Both the position numbers and the translations under genes were made by a program. 64,000 bases of DNA from Gorsachius magnificus (lineage: Eukaryota; Chordata; Aves; Pelecaniformes; Ardeidae), in contig CM067084.1 of assembly GCA_034008185.1 (NCBI GenBank), positions 13,473,385 through 13,537,384 of the forward strand, written 5' to 3'. Positions 37,783 to 51,900 of the stretch are shown here, piece by piece. Each line of letters begins with the position of its first letter. The first letter of the stretch is position 1. The notes beneath the pieces were generated by a model. It was given only the letters and a program-made list of their open reading frames with translations, was not told the DNA's origin and did not search any database.

Positions 37783-38769
37783 CCTGCATAAACCCCCCGC
37801 CACCTGCGGAGGCCGGGGAGCTGCGTGGCGGCCCTCCGGCGAGGGGGAGAAGGGCTTTCCCTGGACAGGAGGCAGAAGGGTTGGGGGCATCAGCACTCGG
37901 GGAGCAGCGGCTGGCGCCAGCGGTGCGCGCGGCTGGACCAACGCGTTCACCGGGAGTACAGAGTTCGTACAGACGGGCAGCGGTGACAGCGAGCAAAGGT
38001 GAGCGGCCTTTTGGGAAATCCCTCGGGCCGCAGGGAGGCAGGTGCCCGGGCCACCTTTTCCGAGGTTTCCAGACAGAGATGCCCGACCTTCACTTCAGAC
38101 CTTTTTTTTCCTTCGGGGTTTCTGCTGCCCCAGAAAGGCACGGGGGGCTGCGTGGGTTTTGTTGCTTTGAGATGAGCTGGGTGCCCGGCTGGGAAGCAGC
38201 CGATTCCCCCCCCCGCCCCGCCCCGCGGGCAAGCCTCGGGCAGGGGGCGTCCCGGGGCGGTGGGACCGGCTGCCCGGGGGTGCCGGCACCCGAAACCCCA
38301 CTTCTCCTCCCCTCCCTGACCCCGCTGCTGCTTTTACCAAGCCCGGAGCAGCCCCGGCGGCTGCTACAGCCGTGCGGGCCGAGCCCGCCGCCCCCGCCCG
38401 GCGGAGGCACCGAGGGGACCGGACCGACCCGCCCCGACCCCCGGGGGGGGGGCGCCGCGCCGGCGCCGCCCGGAGCCCCCGCTGCTCCTCACCTTGCGGG
38501 GCGGGGAGGGGGAGAGCTCCGGCGGAAAAAAGTTCCGGGTCGGTGCGAGAAGAAACCGAAGAGGCTGGGAGAGCCGCGCCGGGAGCGGCGCAGGGAAGGC
38601 GGCTGCCCCGCCCGCCTCCGGGAGCGGCTCCGCGGGGAGAGGGCCGGCCCCGGCCCCCCCGGCCCCCCCCCCGGCGCCGCCTCTCGGGGCGAGGAGGGCT
38701 CGGCCGGGCCAAAGCCCCTGTGCAGCCCCGCAGGGAGGGGAGGGCCCCGCCTGCTGCCCCCCGGCCGCG
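37783..38769 (-). promoter_or_regulatory. CpG-island promoter of the tetraspan gene
   Basis: GC- and CpG-rich sequence lies upstream of coding exon 1 on the - strand, with many GC boxes and no TATA box. A candidate donor (GCAAG|GTGAGG) ends a possible untranslated first exon at 38,493; the matching acceptor would be at 37,784. Long open frames in this island on both strands reflect base composition and are not called as genes. Confidence 0.65.
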
Positions 38770-39211
38770 GTAAGAACAGTTCAATAATTGAAATAAAATA
38801 AACTAAAAGAGTAGCAGTAGTAACAATACTAATAATGATAATAATATACAAAGCAAGTGATGCACGATGCAGTTGCTCACCACCTGCTCACTGATGCCCA
38901 GCCCGGCCCCGAGCAGCGATCACTGCCTCCCAGCCAAGTCCCCCCAGTTTCTATACTGAGCAGGACGTCCTATGGTCTGGCATAGCCCCGTGGCCAGTTG
39001 GGGTCAGCTGTCCTGGCTGTGCCCCCTCCCAGCTACTTGTGCACCTGGCAGAGCAGGGGAAGTGGAACAGCCCTTGACTGGTGTAAGCACTGCTCAGCAA
39101 CAACTAAACCATCCGGGTGTTATCAACATGATTCTCATACTAAATCCAAAACACAGCCCTATGCCAGCTACTAGGAAGAAAGTTCACTCTATCCCAGCCA
39201 GAACCAGCACA
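38770..39211 (+). mobile_element. 3' part of an avian endogenous-retrovirus LTR
   Basis: It starts at GTAAGAACAGTTCAATAATT and continues through the AATAATGATAATAATATAC and GATGCACGATGCAGTTGCTC stretches. It ends CTCTATCCCAGCCAGAACCA plus GCACA, the 3' end of the same LTR family as the 31.4 kb fragment. An AATAAA at about 38,800 is part of the LTR. It abuts the CpG island of the tetraspan gene directly. No retroviral genes are present. Confidence 0.75.
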
Positions 39212-42200
39212 GAGGCAGGAGAGGCCGTGAGTTACGGCAGCAGCTGGGGAGGTGGCAGAGGAGGGCAGGGCCGGCCCCCACGCGCTGCCCCTTTCCTCAC
39301 CGCTCACCCAGCAGGATGCATACAGGGAAGTAGGAGACCGAGCAGCAGGTTACCTGCCTGGAAGGCACCACTGCTGCTCGCTGCCATGCCCTCCTACTGC
39401 CTCACAGTCAGCAACGGGGAGAGAAAGACACACCGGTGCATGCTCGCATGTCTTAAAATACACCCGTTGAAGACGCCTGGGCAGGCAGGATGCTCTTCCA
39501 TACCACAGCACAACTAAAGCCCACTTTATGTGCGTTGAAAGAAGTGAATAACGGAAGTGGCAGAGGTGCCAGAAAAAGAACCCCAAGGCAGCAGTGCCCC
39601 AAGTGTTCTGCTGCTCGTTCACTATTAATATAATGTGGCCTGGAAGCGCATTAACCGTGCGCCAAATCCGGCTCCCGGGCATCGGCACTAACCGTGGCTG
39701 CAAAGCAACCGCACAGTGCACAAGCGAGGGGGAGAGATCAGAGGATGCCCAAAACTGCGACACACAAATAACACTGAGACATGACAGTTCTGTTGAATAT
39801 TTTAATATCTGCATTGCCTTCATAGCGCAATTAAAGCGATCTTTAAAATTCACTTATTACAAATGTTTGTCAAGTCTATTTTTCCCCAGAAACATTTTTC
39901 TTGCTTCCCTGCACATACACCCAAACACACTATAAAAACCTCATTCATAACATCAAAGGAAGGGCAATCATCATTCATGTAAACATCTTTCTTAGAGTTA
40001 TCCATTTTTTAAAAGTCATGAATAAACCTACAGATGTTCGGTAAGGCTCATAGTTCGAGTACAAATGTCATAAAACACCTATCAAGTACTGTATACAAGT
40101 TAAATACTCCGGGGTTAACTGTTAGCACACGTAGAAGCTTACCCCAAGGATTATTCTTTAGCACTTAGTTCTTCAGAACAGAGACACCCAGTAATTATGG
40201 GCTGAAGAGTATTAAAATAGCAGAAGGCCCAGCAGAAACTGTTAAGTAATACACAATTTTAGTCTGGATCTTAGCTCAAGAGTTAAATTCAGTACAGTTA
40301 CAGTAGGAAAAGTTGTCTAGGAGGAAATCTGCAGAAAGGAGGGATGGGTCCGTTTGTACAGTATCACAGAGGGACAAGCTGAGAGGTATGTCCTGAAGAT
40401 GTGACTGGCCTTGCTATTGCAGTTATTTATGACAGCTGTGTGTAATGCTGCATAAATACTTTTCCAAATAGCAGAAATGACCATTTGTAATTGTAAAGAT
40501 CATTTGTTTCATCTCCCCTTTAAAAGAAAAAAAAAAAAATCTACTTATTGGTAATCAATTACACTTGCATCTTACAAAAAGACATCCTTTTAAATTTGGT
40601 TTAGATCTTACCGGAACTTTTTTTTTTAAATATTCATTCTACCATGAAAATATTTCATACAAACATCATTTTACATACAAATATGTTAAAACTTGTGAAG
40701 AGGGTCTTCCCACACTCTGATCTTATGGCTTGAACATTTAATTGCTTAGAACTTTTGTATATATATTTCTCCTGGAAAAAAAGAAAAAAAGAAAAAGAGT
40801 AGTTACAGTAAAACTGGTAGAGAAAGAGGGCAGGAGCTTCAATTGCCTGAAGACAGAGGAGGGTCCATTCAACAGATAGCGACCTTAGTGTTCAAAACCT
40901 TTGATCTGGGGCAAGTAAACATGCACTCAATCTTGCACCTTTTTTTTTTTTTAAAAAAAAATATCCCTTATAAGACTGCTTAGAAATGCTTTGTCCAAAA
41001 ATAATAGTTCTCACGTTTCCAGTGCACACAGCAAAAGGAGCGAGTTCTCCCCGGGGTGCAGGTGAGCAAAGCCCACTTATGCCCACAGGTACAGCTGCTC
41101 CCAGGCCTGCCTTCCTCGCCCAAACGCGCTCGGCATACGACAGTGCGGTGTCAGTGAGGAAGAAGCGTCTAACGCAGCACCCCAGCATGTAAGGAGACAC
41201 TTCAGCAACATAGTTTTCAAAGCAATTGGGGTTTTTTTTGGTTTGTTTTGGTTTTTTTTTTTTTCTTTTAAGTGCTTGGAGGTGAATTCCTCAGGCACCC
41301 ACAGCTCCAGCAATTCTGCTGTGCCAGAGGAAAACAAAGCAGCAGATAACCGGCTCTGTGCAACTCGTTACCTCATCGCAACGGCAGCGTTTTCCAAAAA
41401 GACTATGAAATCGAGTGGAAGGATAGAAGTCAGAGGTCTCTGAGACAGAATCCCTTCTGTACAGTCCCTGGCACAACCAAAGTGGTGAGCACCAGTTCTG
41501 ACTGAAGGACAAGGGCAGCCAACTGGGAAGGAAACCGAAAAGTGGCAATTTCCACCACCTCTCCATTTCTCATACCAGATGGGATGTGTTGGCCGCTCTG
41601 CTCCTCCTGTGCCTGACAGAGGGTGAGAAATCCCTGATGGTGCTCTTGCTTCCACGCCAGCAGCACGCTACAACAGCCCCGGGAAAGAAACCGCAGCCAC
41701 TGCCATCTGTCTGCAACAGCGAAAGCTCCGCATCCAAAAAGGCCCAGCTAAGGAGAAGGCTACCTAGTCGCTCCCGAAACACGCGGCCTCGCAAGGCCGA
41801 GCAGCCAGCCTCCCAAAGGTCTCGAAACCCGCAGGAGCCACCCAAGAACTGCACCTAGGAAAAGTCACGGGCCGTCCTAGCGGGTAGTGTTGCAACTGTG
41901 GAAAAAGTCAAAAAGCTATCACAGCTCTCACTCCTCACTGAAGAGCCATACCCATGTATTTCCTTTGACTTTTTCAACAGTTAAGGCTTGTATGTATTTA
42001 CGTAGGTTAAATTTTTTTTTTTTTTTTAATTACTACCAAAAAAAGGCCCAAGCCCTTTTCCCTCTCATCTGGAGGAGTGACCCAGCAGCAGGCAGCTCTC
42101 AGCTGTAACTTCTCATGCTCTCCTGTCACCAAGATTAACCGCTTCTTCAGAAAACTGAGCTTCTGTATTCTTGGTGACAAAACACAGCGCTGCCATAGCA

Positions 42201-45200
42201 GGAAGATAAAGATTTTTTTTTAAGACAGACAATCAGCAGCCTCTAATACAGGATGATAGAGGCTCCTCTTCATAACAGAGCCCCGGTAACAACCCCCCCG
42301 CCACGTGCAGCGCTGCAGACTAAAGACAGATGTCGGGAACTGATCCGTACCTGAAAAACGCAGCTATTCCAGGTTGTCTTAGGCCATTCTTTAGTCACAA
42401 GGGGTACTCCGAGAGCCAGCTGTTCACCCAGGCTCAGCTGACAGGCATCAGCTCCTCTTCCAGTTTCTGTGCCAGCTGGACAGGTCTTTGGCCAGACTCT
42501 GAGAAGTGGAGCTGCTTTACTTATTGCATATTCACCAATAGTCAGCTGCATTCAACAGGCTCAAATGGATTGCTTTGCAAAATGACTGCTTCCTCTGCTC
42601 CAAATTAAAACCGTGTTTTGATGTGGGTCTCGTGTTACTACTGAGAAATAGTTTTGCTAAGCTGGTCTTGCTATCTAGTGAGCCCCAGAAGCTGAGCTGC
42701 AATACGTTGACCGAGTTAAGGCATTATTTGGAGTTCTGTAACTAAGCTGTGTTTGAACCTGTGGTTGCCAACGCACACCTCTCAAAAACCTCTGAAGGAC
42801 ACACTGAGCCCTGAAGCCCTTTTGCTACCCAGTGGTAGAAACCATCCCAACTGTCTCCACCCTAACAGACCACAAAGAAAAAGAAAACAAAGAAGAATTA
42901 AGAGGCTTGGTCCTGAATCAAGCCAAAGCAGCTTTACAATCACAACTTTTATAGAAGGTTGGTCACTGAAGAAGGGATCTATAGGAGGACCAATAGATTT
43001 TAACAGAGCAGAGAGAAAAAGGACGGTAGAGCTGACAGAGACAACAGCCATAACCGTGGCATACTACCAGGCTACAAGCATATGCCACAGCAAGAGAATC
43101 TGCTTGACTGTCACTGAATTAACAGCTTTTGAGAACGCACAGAGGATACCTCAGTGCCTTTTTCTTCTTCCTAGAATTTCCCTATTTTAGGAAGCAACCT
43201 TCAAACCCGATGCGCAAGGAGCACCTATCTTGTATTTATCTTAAAAATCAGGCAACGTGAAGACTGACAAGTCTATTAAAACATAAGCAACTCCACACAA
43301 AGAGGAGATAGCAGAGGAGTCGGAGACTGATCAGGAATGATGCCAGAGAAGCTCTAGGGGTCAGAACATTTTAAGCATGATTCTCTAGCGGGCACAAAGA
43401 GGCCAGCAGTGCAAAGCAGGTTATCAAGACTGTGGAAGGAGTTACCATTCATTCGCAGCAGGGTTCATCATGTATCTTCCCTCTCCTCTTCCCTGCACTT
43501 AACCACAAGCCTCAACTTTGCAAACTTCATCGTCCTGGCAGAATAATCCACAAGATGCACGCAACAGCTTCCTACCAGAGAGGCACGCTTTTCTGCAAAC
43601 GGCTGAAACAGCAATGATCTAAAATAATGACCTGTGGGTAGGCAAGGGAAGATCAAGACATGCATATTTCTTTTTGAGGTTAATTTGCTGAAGCTGCGCT
43701 GCCAATCGGCCTTTGATGACTCTTCCTCACCTGCGAGGCTCAGTTCTGTCTCTGCACACTCAGCCGAGTCCCTGAGCTGTCACCTCTGCCATGGACAAGA
43801 AGTGAAGCTGTGGCCTGAGTCTAAAGCGCAAGGAGATGGGTGGTATCAAAGCTCACATTCCGATCACTGCTGGAAGAGCATCAAAAAGCCCTGAGCCTAC
43901 TTCCCCCCCGCCCCAGCACATGCACAGAGTAGCTTTTGTGCAAGCTTAAATGGTGATGTGCTGGAAAAGGTTTGGGATCCGTCACAGGGACTAAAGACAG
44001 CCCCAGGTGAGTTTAGGAATTAATGATTCCTAACTTTTTACAGGTACCAAAGTAAGGATTCTCAGACTGCACAAAACAGCAACCTCATCCTTCCACTTGC
44101 AGGTACCAACCCAACACATTCTCCATGCCTAGCTCCCCAGCCAGCCAGACACCTCCAACCGTTCAAGCAACCAACCGAAATGTGTTGCAATAGAAAGGCA
44201 GGTCTGATTTCCAAGTTGTTTATGTTACATATATACAAGCTTTTTTTTTTTTAAACTACAAACATCTAAAGAAAGTGTTGCAAATGCATTTGAGCTTTTC
44301 CTAAGCTGCTAAACCCAAAAAGAGAGCATTGGAGTCCCAGAAGGGCTCCAGTATCCAGACCGAGATGATACATTATTTCTCTCTTATACAGCATTAGGCA
44401 AGACCAGTACAGTATCAGAAAAAACGCATGACTGCTTCCCTACCCCTGAAAAACCCCAGAACACAGCCCTGCAGGTGAATAGTCACAAGTCCCCACTGTT
44501 GGCTGCAACAAAGCTATGAGCTATGGATTGACGGCTGTTTCTAAATATGAGCAGTGAGCGATGTTTTTACATTCATTGTTTGTCTTTCAAAAACAATCTT
44601 TTCACATCTTTTTTTTTTTTAAATCTTATTTTGATATCTCATACTATATTAATTTACTGTGTCTTAAACCAGTACTACTAAAAGACGGCTATAAGGCTAT
44701 ATTCCTTGTCAACTGAACACGTACAAAAGATAGAGCTCTCCTTCACCAAGTACTAGAGCCTGCCCTCAAATACATATACCTCCTTCAAGAGAATTCACGT
44801 GAGGTGCAAGCATCTCATTGCTAGAACTTTTGCCTTGAGAACTGGCCGCTTTAACAGGCGAAATACACAAACCAACTCATGGACACTAATGCAAGTAAGG
44901 TGCTTGCCTTCCAGAACACGTACTTCTGAAAGTCCTTCCAAAAGCGAATCCGTTTTCTCCTTTCAGAAAATCTTCATGCAAAGGACAGCTTCATTTGCGT
45001 GTCATAACCATAAATTAAATAATATAAGCCAGCCATAAAGGCTAGATAAATATTAGGTTTGGACATGTTGCTATACTATTTAGAGAGCCACAGAGACCAA
45101 CACACAGCACTCTCACGTACACACACAAGCCTTTCCACTAGTTAGAAAGGATTTTCTCCTGCAAAAGAGGATTTGTAGAAAGAACAACGTTCAGACAAGA

Positions 45201-45744
45201 GGAAAGGGGAGTTAAAACCCAGCCTCCTATATGCTAATAAATAAACTGCTCTATTGCAAGATTCAGATCAAAGGTTTAAAAAGGCAAAATTATGCTACTA
45301 TTAGAGAATATCAAAATATTACTGTTATCATCACAAGTGGCATATATGCAAAATGCAGTTGCACAATAATGCCTAGGCAGATAGAGCGCAACACTAAGTC
45401 TGCCGACTAAAAGTGAACGATATACCCATTTTAGTTTTCTGTCTAGTCTTTTGGCATCTTTGCATATGGTGCAAAAGCAGAAGCTACCAAAGAATATCAC
45501 GTCTCGTATAGAATATTAAATAATTTCTCCAGATAAGACTAGTGCAACACTAGCTAATTTTAAATCTGCTATGAGTAACACAGTCAAACCTAGTTAGTAT
45601 GCAAGAAACTTATCTCTTAACACAGAATGCAAAGTTATGATGCAACGACATGAACAATCCCTGGTTGTCCAGTTTTCAGTATAAAGGTAGTGCATAGATC
45701 CAAGTTTCTATTTCAGTTTGCTGAATGGAGAAAGAGCTCCCGTT
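39212..45744 (-). other. SETD7: Probable SETD7 3' UTR and downstream flank
   Basis: No coding exons are seen between the LTR and the SETD7 stop. SETD7 has a long 3' UTR in other vertebrates, and most of this AT-rich stretch may be that UTR. Weak - strand polyadenylation candidates of ATTAAA type are near 40,737 and 39,799. The true end cannot be set from sequence alone. Open frames here, such as 41,586-41,858 on the + strand, have no family resemblance. Confidence 0.45.
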
Positions 45745-45925
45745 TCACTTTTGCTGGGCAGCCTGGAAAGCTTTCAGTTCCAGCTGGTACCACTCCGGTG
45801 CTTCTGGCCCGTTTTGCCCAACGGGGTTGTGGTCGTATCCGTAAGCCACTGTTAATTCTTCATCCTTCTCCACAGCCCTGATGGTACGGATACACTTGAT
45901 AGGCCCAAAACGAGGATGAACAAAC
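45745..45925 (-). CDS. SETD7: SETD7 coding exon 8 (last)
   Basis: 181 bases from a TTTGTCTAG acceptor to TGA. It encodes [18 protein letters not shown], the catalytic VAYGYDH (Tyr335, Tyr337) and the C-terminal helix ending KAFQAAQQK. Confidence 0.98.
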
Positions 45926-48900
45926 CTAGACAAAGAATAAACACCTTTGCTAGGCTTAGCTGTCATTTCACAGACTCTGTTAGCCCCTGGTATAGCTTCA
46001 GAAGTCACTCACAGCTCAGAGTAATATCACATAATCTGATATCAGATGAGTAGACTGCTTTGAGTCAATCTTACGAAGACTTAAGGTAATAAGGGCAAAA
46101 ACATCGATATAGTAAAACAGCTTTGTGTAGCTCTATTACTTGACGTTTTTCAACAGTCCTGCAACACTGCTTGTTTGTAAAAAAATAAATAAAACAAAGG
46201 TAACCACTGCCACATGCCTTGGGCTTGCAGAGGTAAACATCTGCACGACAGGAAAACAGTGTAGAGTATGAGAGACTGAAGAGCATGGAAAATTGCTCAT
46301 CTTTATTTCCTCGGTACAGGTTGCTGACCAAACATACTTCCGTAGGCCTTCTCCCAGGGCCCCACAGTAAAGGGAATTGGCTTATTTAACCAAGGAAAAC
46401 TATTTTCTACATCTCTCTCTCCACAGGTCTGTTTGGTTATACACTGGTATGAAAGTATTTACACCCTTGAGCGTATGTACACATCAGAAGTTTCCTAGTG
46501 CTCTGCACCAACTGCGGAGCAGCAAGATGCTTATTTTTTGAGTTTCAGAAACGAAAGCACATTTGATGGTGCTGTAGTTCAGCAAATACGGTGCAGTCCT
46601 AGCCAAGCTAGGATTTAGAGCTGTGCTTATGCGTTTTAGAATCAAAAGGCACCTCCTGAAGTTCATGACAAAATTAACACAGCTGCAAACTTCAGGATAC
46701 TCCGATGGTGTTAAGTCCCAAGAGACATCAAGCACCCGCAATGCCTGCCTGGACCCCTTTCTCCCAGCCCCACCAGCTGCTCCTCACTCAGCTGCCCAGA
46801 AACACCCTGTGAGCCCGGACCACCAGGCTACAGCTTCCCCTCCGAAACCCGGGACTCTACTTACGGGTCGTAGATGCAGTTCGGAGTGAAAGAATGGTTG
46901 GCCTTATGCCCCAGCGAGGCACAATACTTGGCGGCGTGGTTGTAGGGCTCTGGCACGTCTATAACTGTTTCGTCATCCAGGGATATTGTATTTCCATTGA
47001 GGGCCCAGTCTCTGCTGTCTACCTAGTTTGCAAGGCAGAAATCCAGTGTGTGTGTGTGTGTGTGTGGAGGGGTCAACTCTGCCAGCAGTTTGAAAGCAAA
47101 CATTCAAATACATGCAACTAAAGCTTTTCCTGTAAGTCATTAAAAAACCCCAAACAATCACCACTTTTTCATATATATATATATATACACACACATAGGT
47201 GAACATGCACTTTCTTTCAATTAAATCTTAACGGTGGGAAGGGGGTAAAATCCTACTATAAGGAGATTTCAGAAGGAGCAATGAAAATTCAGACTGACTT
47301 TTTTCTCTCCTTTACCTCCTGGTGTGTAATTCGCACTCCATTGTAAAAGGACATAACTGTACTGGCTTCTGCTGCTATTTTCGAAAATAATCCTTCTCCA
47401 GCACTGGAAATGAGAGAGACATCAACATACACCCTACAAAGGGAAAAGGGCATGGAATTAGCGATTGGCTACAGTTTTCATTGACTACTGCAATGTAATA
47501 ATAAAACTAATAATAATTTAAACCCTCCAAATGCAACTCCTTCTCCTTCCTCCCCTCCATATGTTCTCTCTATTTTGGCGAAATGGAGATTTGGTGGGAA
47601 GTGGAGGCTGATTTAGTTTTATTAGTTTTAAAAGTGCCAATCTAGTATTACTCCTCAGCAATGGCTTCAACTCAGGAACACCCTCCATAACATACCAGAA
47701 TCCCAGAGGTCCCCGCTAAGCTGAGGTTGCTGGTGTAAACATGCACAGATTATTACTCCACTGAGCAAGAGTTTTCAAGGTGAAGCCCTAGATCTTCAAG
47801 CACGTGATGCAAATTAATGCCAGCAATTTACTAATCAGGTATTTCAGAGTATCAGAAAAGAACTACAATGAAGATATCTAGAGAGCAAAGCCTCTTGAAA
47901 GTCTAGGTAAAAAGTGTAATTGTGGAATAGCCACAGAAGAGACATCACCGACTGACTACAATAAGACAACTGCTGAGGAACGTGTTTTGACATTACAGGG
48001 TTGTCACAGACAGTATCTCACTTTCCTCCGCTTGACGATTTACTCCTGCCACTTTGCTACATCTGTGGGGAGAGGAGAAAACTTTGTACAACACACACCA
48101 TTCAGTGAGAGACACTGAATGCAGCCCACTGCAGCCTGAACCTAGTTACACATCTAGAAAATAGGGAACAGCTTACTTTTTTGCTCAGAATATTGTAGAT
48201 GTGGACTGTTAGTGCAGTCTAGGACTTGACTGAACATGTCTTTGAAACGCTAAGAAATTATCCTAGTTTAATCTCTTAAAAAGTATTACTGTGTTCTATC
48301 CACTAGAGTGCAATTTTGTTGTGCGGATTAGAAAGGAATTCGATTAAGTCAAACTCTGACTGATGTGCAGTAACGGGTTCCATTTTGCAAACCCTTGCAC
48401 ACTTTAAAAATATTGAAATGAGAAAAGGTTTGCAAAATTCGGCCCTAAATATGTAACAGCAAAGAAATATGGACAATACCGAAAGAGGGCAGAAGAAAAA
48501 AAAAGCCTACCTCTCTGACTCATAAGGATCAGGAAGAAGTGCATTTGTAGAAATACAGGATGAAGTAGATTTGTCAAAACTGTACACTGGGCCTAAAAAA
48601 AACCAGAAATCGACAAATGAAATAAACTAAATGGCAGTACTGAAAGCATGCAACCCTTAACTTAATCAAGGCATTAAAAAATTAAATTTTAATGACTGGA
48701 AGAAATAAATGCTATGCTTCCAAAACAAGGTATTAAACAGAACTGCACCTGTAAAAGGTCTTCAGTGAGATACTGTTTCTTGATTATTTTTCCCCTCAGC
48801 ATTATCACAAAATGGTGATATATACGTTCTTCAAATTACCAACTTTTAAAGGAAGACTGGACAGTCTTTCAAAACTGACTCTTCCAGAGTCTCTGATTAA

Positions 48901-51900
48901 AATTAAGAAGTAAAGCAAAATTTAAAAGGATATATTCAATAACGCATCCATTATAAAAAAAATAATCATAGAATCATAGAATGTTTTGGGTTGAAGGGAC
49001 CTCTAGAGGTCATCTAGTCCAACCCCCCTGCAGTGAGCGACTAGATTGGACTATTTCAAATACAGAAAGTTTTCTAGTCCAAATCCTGAAGAGACTTTGG
49101 CCAGAAGATAATGTTCAGTAATCACAAAGTACACTTGCCACAGCCATTTATTTCCCTCCATTAACAACAAGCAACTCAGCGGTACAGCTCTAATTTTATC
49201 CTCACATCCCTCTACAATCAACTGCCAGAGGACTACCTGGGAGATGAGTTATGATGCAGGTGGAAATAAGATGGGGGTGGGGGGAGGTGGGGAAATACCC
49301 CAAACCCACAATATTACAAAGTTTGACAAAGGGCCATTGTCCCTAGTGACCAAGATCTGTTCAGGCTGAAGGCAGCTTCCTCCAGAGCGTAATTCAATCC
49401 TATTTACAAAGCACAACTGTACCCTCACAGAAGCTATCTTTTAAGTTAAATTTTGATTTGCTATCACAACTGAAAGATTTAACTCACTCACCTCCAAAAC
49501 ATCACATACACCTCAGAGCAACAAAGCTACTCCAGAACTACAGTCCCAAGCCACCACTGCCCGGGAGAAGCACTGGCTACACAGGTCAAAGGCACCACCC
49601 TGACCCTAACCATTTCAGAGCCACTTTCCACCAGTAGGACTGGACAGACTGAAGGGTGCCAGCAAATCAGACTGTTATACAACAGCTGAACCTAGTTCAC
49701 CAATTCCAATCCCTGTGTTTCCTCTCAGCCCTGTAACGCAGGTACCAGAATACTCAGTGCTGACGTTCACTTGCACAAAGCCAACCGACAGAGCTACAAC
49801 CAAACCACAGCCTCCCTTCTCCACTTCTAGTTATTTTACTAACAAAACAAAGCCTGTAACTTGTGCCAGCATTAACACCATAAAGCAGGTTTTCACACTG
49901 GCAGAGGTGGCAACGGTGTGTGCAACAAGCAGGACTGCACCCATGCAGCTGCACCACTGCATGGGTCACTTCCAGTTTGTTCCCAGAGCAAGCTCCACAC
50001 GTCTTTCTGTCCAACTTTAAAATATAGAAAAAGGGCTTCTCACTAATAGACATTATCTCATCACAGCTAGCCTTTAGAGTCTCTAATGGGGAACACGAAA
50101 CGAAGGGCTGGGAGCGAGAATAATAGTTTCTGTGTTAGCTGAACTTACTGCCTGGTACTACTTCAAACTGAGGTTTCCCATCCTCCACAGACGTCAGAGT
50201 TGCCAGTTTTGCTTCTATCATTTCTCCATCTATGAACCTTCCGGAATATGCAGTCTTTCCATCAGGGTACACGTAGGCTATTTTCTCTCCAGTCATCTCC
50301 CCTTCTTCATTCACTTCTCCCACAAGGCTGCCCCCATCCTGAAAGCATGGGCAAGAAAGAAAAGGCAGAGCATTTAATTATACTTTACTATCTTCAGTAA
50401 ATGAAAAAGATTTTTCCTAACTTGTTAAAGAGTTGCAAAGCTATAGCAAGTTCAGATCAGGAAAATGAGTGAGAAACAGACACATGAAGAAGCTGGGTGA
50501 AGTCATTGCAGTCAGGATAAAACTGGTAAAAAAAAAAAATTAACAGGGCTTTCTACGTTGTTTGAAATAGGCAAAACCCAAGATCTTTCCTTCCATGCGA
50601 CACAAATACAGGGTTTCAACTGGCAACTCTTTTTTTCTGTGAACAGCCTGCAAACCAAGGCCCAAAGCCACACATGAACTTTGCCTCCATTTTCTTAGTA
50701 CAATACTGTGGTGGAAGAAAGAAAAAAAATAAAATGCTGCCTTGCTCACTGCTAATTCACGGTACATCGAAAGACTTGAGCTTATTAAAAAAAAGAAGAA
50801 AAATATTTGCTGGACAACTGGAGAGTTTCTCTGTCCCAGCATCCCCTATGATGTCAGATGGTACTTGAGGAGAACAATTGTTTGCTGAAAGCCATCATCA
50901 GCAACACTTTTCCTCTCTAAGCACCGCACGTTTTAGCTGTGGGCTCTGCCATCTGTGATTTGGCTGCAGCTCTGGTAAGGTCTGTTTACAGAATTAGACA
51001 CAGGTCTAACAACTTTAGGTGTTTATTTCAAAAAGGACAAGGAAACATCTTCAAATAATGCCCTGGAAAAAACAGCAGGGGTGATGTGGAAACAGACTGA
51101 TTTAGATCAAGATCACCGCACACAGACTCTGTTTCAGAGTGGCACCATTTTGTTCAAGGATGAAAGAGCTTCCGACATACAGCAGTAAGTCACAGTGAAC
51201 CTCAAGTTTGGGTAAAAATTTGTGCACATAGCATCATGCAGAGAACCATGCATAAACAATTGCTTCCATAGCAAAGGGGTTTTTGAAACACCTTGCAACC
51301 TTTAGTCTGGCAAGATGCTAATGATAAACAACCTCTAAATATCCACATTTCCAGAAAGTACAGCAATTCTTTGTCAGTTGGAAGATGAAACAGGAGACAT
51401 ACGACCTGAAGGGTCAGCTTTGTGTCTTTTATTTATTTAGTACTGAAAAACTGCTACTTGTTTGGCAGCATACACCAAGCATGTGTTGATTCTAACACAC
51501 ATGCTTAATGGCAAAAGTGAAAAACAGTAAATAAAATGAACAGCCAATGGTGAGCATTTGAAATTAATCTGCAACTCAAGCATGTGCAATATGTAGCACA
51601 GAAATAGACTGGGTTTTGACCAGCAGCTTAGTTACATGCAGATGTTTCCCTCTCCTCAGCACAAGGTAAAGATTGAAAGGTTCAAGTCTAGAGTGTTGTG
51701 TAAGGCTGAATAGGAATTAAAATTAAAAAAAAAAAATTACATCTGATTTGTTGGGGAAAGCCAGACTTCACGACATCCCTGCAGAAGTGTACAAAGTCTC
51801 CCCTCCTAGTTAAATAAGAGCAGCAGGTTGCAATAGCTTGCATGGTTCCCATGCTCCTCACCTGCAGTCAGCACTACAAGGCAACAAAACCCACCAGCCC

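Noticed and set aside
37776..38801. Long open frames on both strands in the CpG island at 38 kb
   Set aside because: They are open because stop codons are rare in very GC-rich DNA, occur in several frames at once, are low-complexity Pro/Gly/Arg and have no family resemblance.
31400..39211. A single LTR split by insertion of the tetraspan gene
   Set aside because: No matching target-site duplication is visible at the outer ends, and a conserved multi-exon gene with its own CpG island is unlikely to have been inserted. Kept only as a finding to check.
41586..41858. Basic Arg/Ser/Pro-rich small frame antisense to the SETD7 3' region
   Set aside because: No recognised family, overlapped by open frames on the other strand, no promoter signals.
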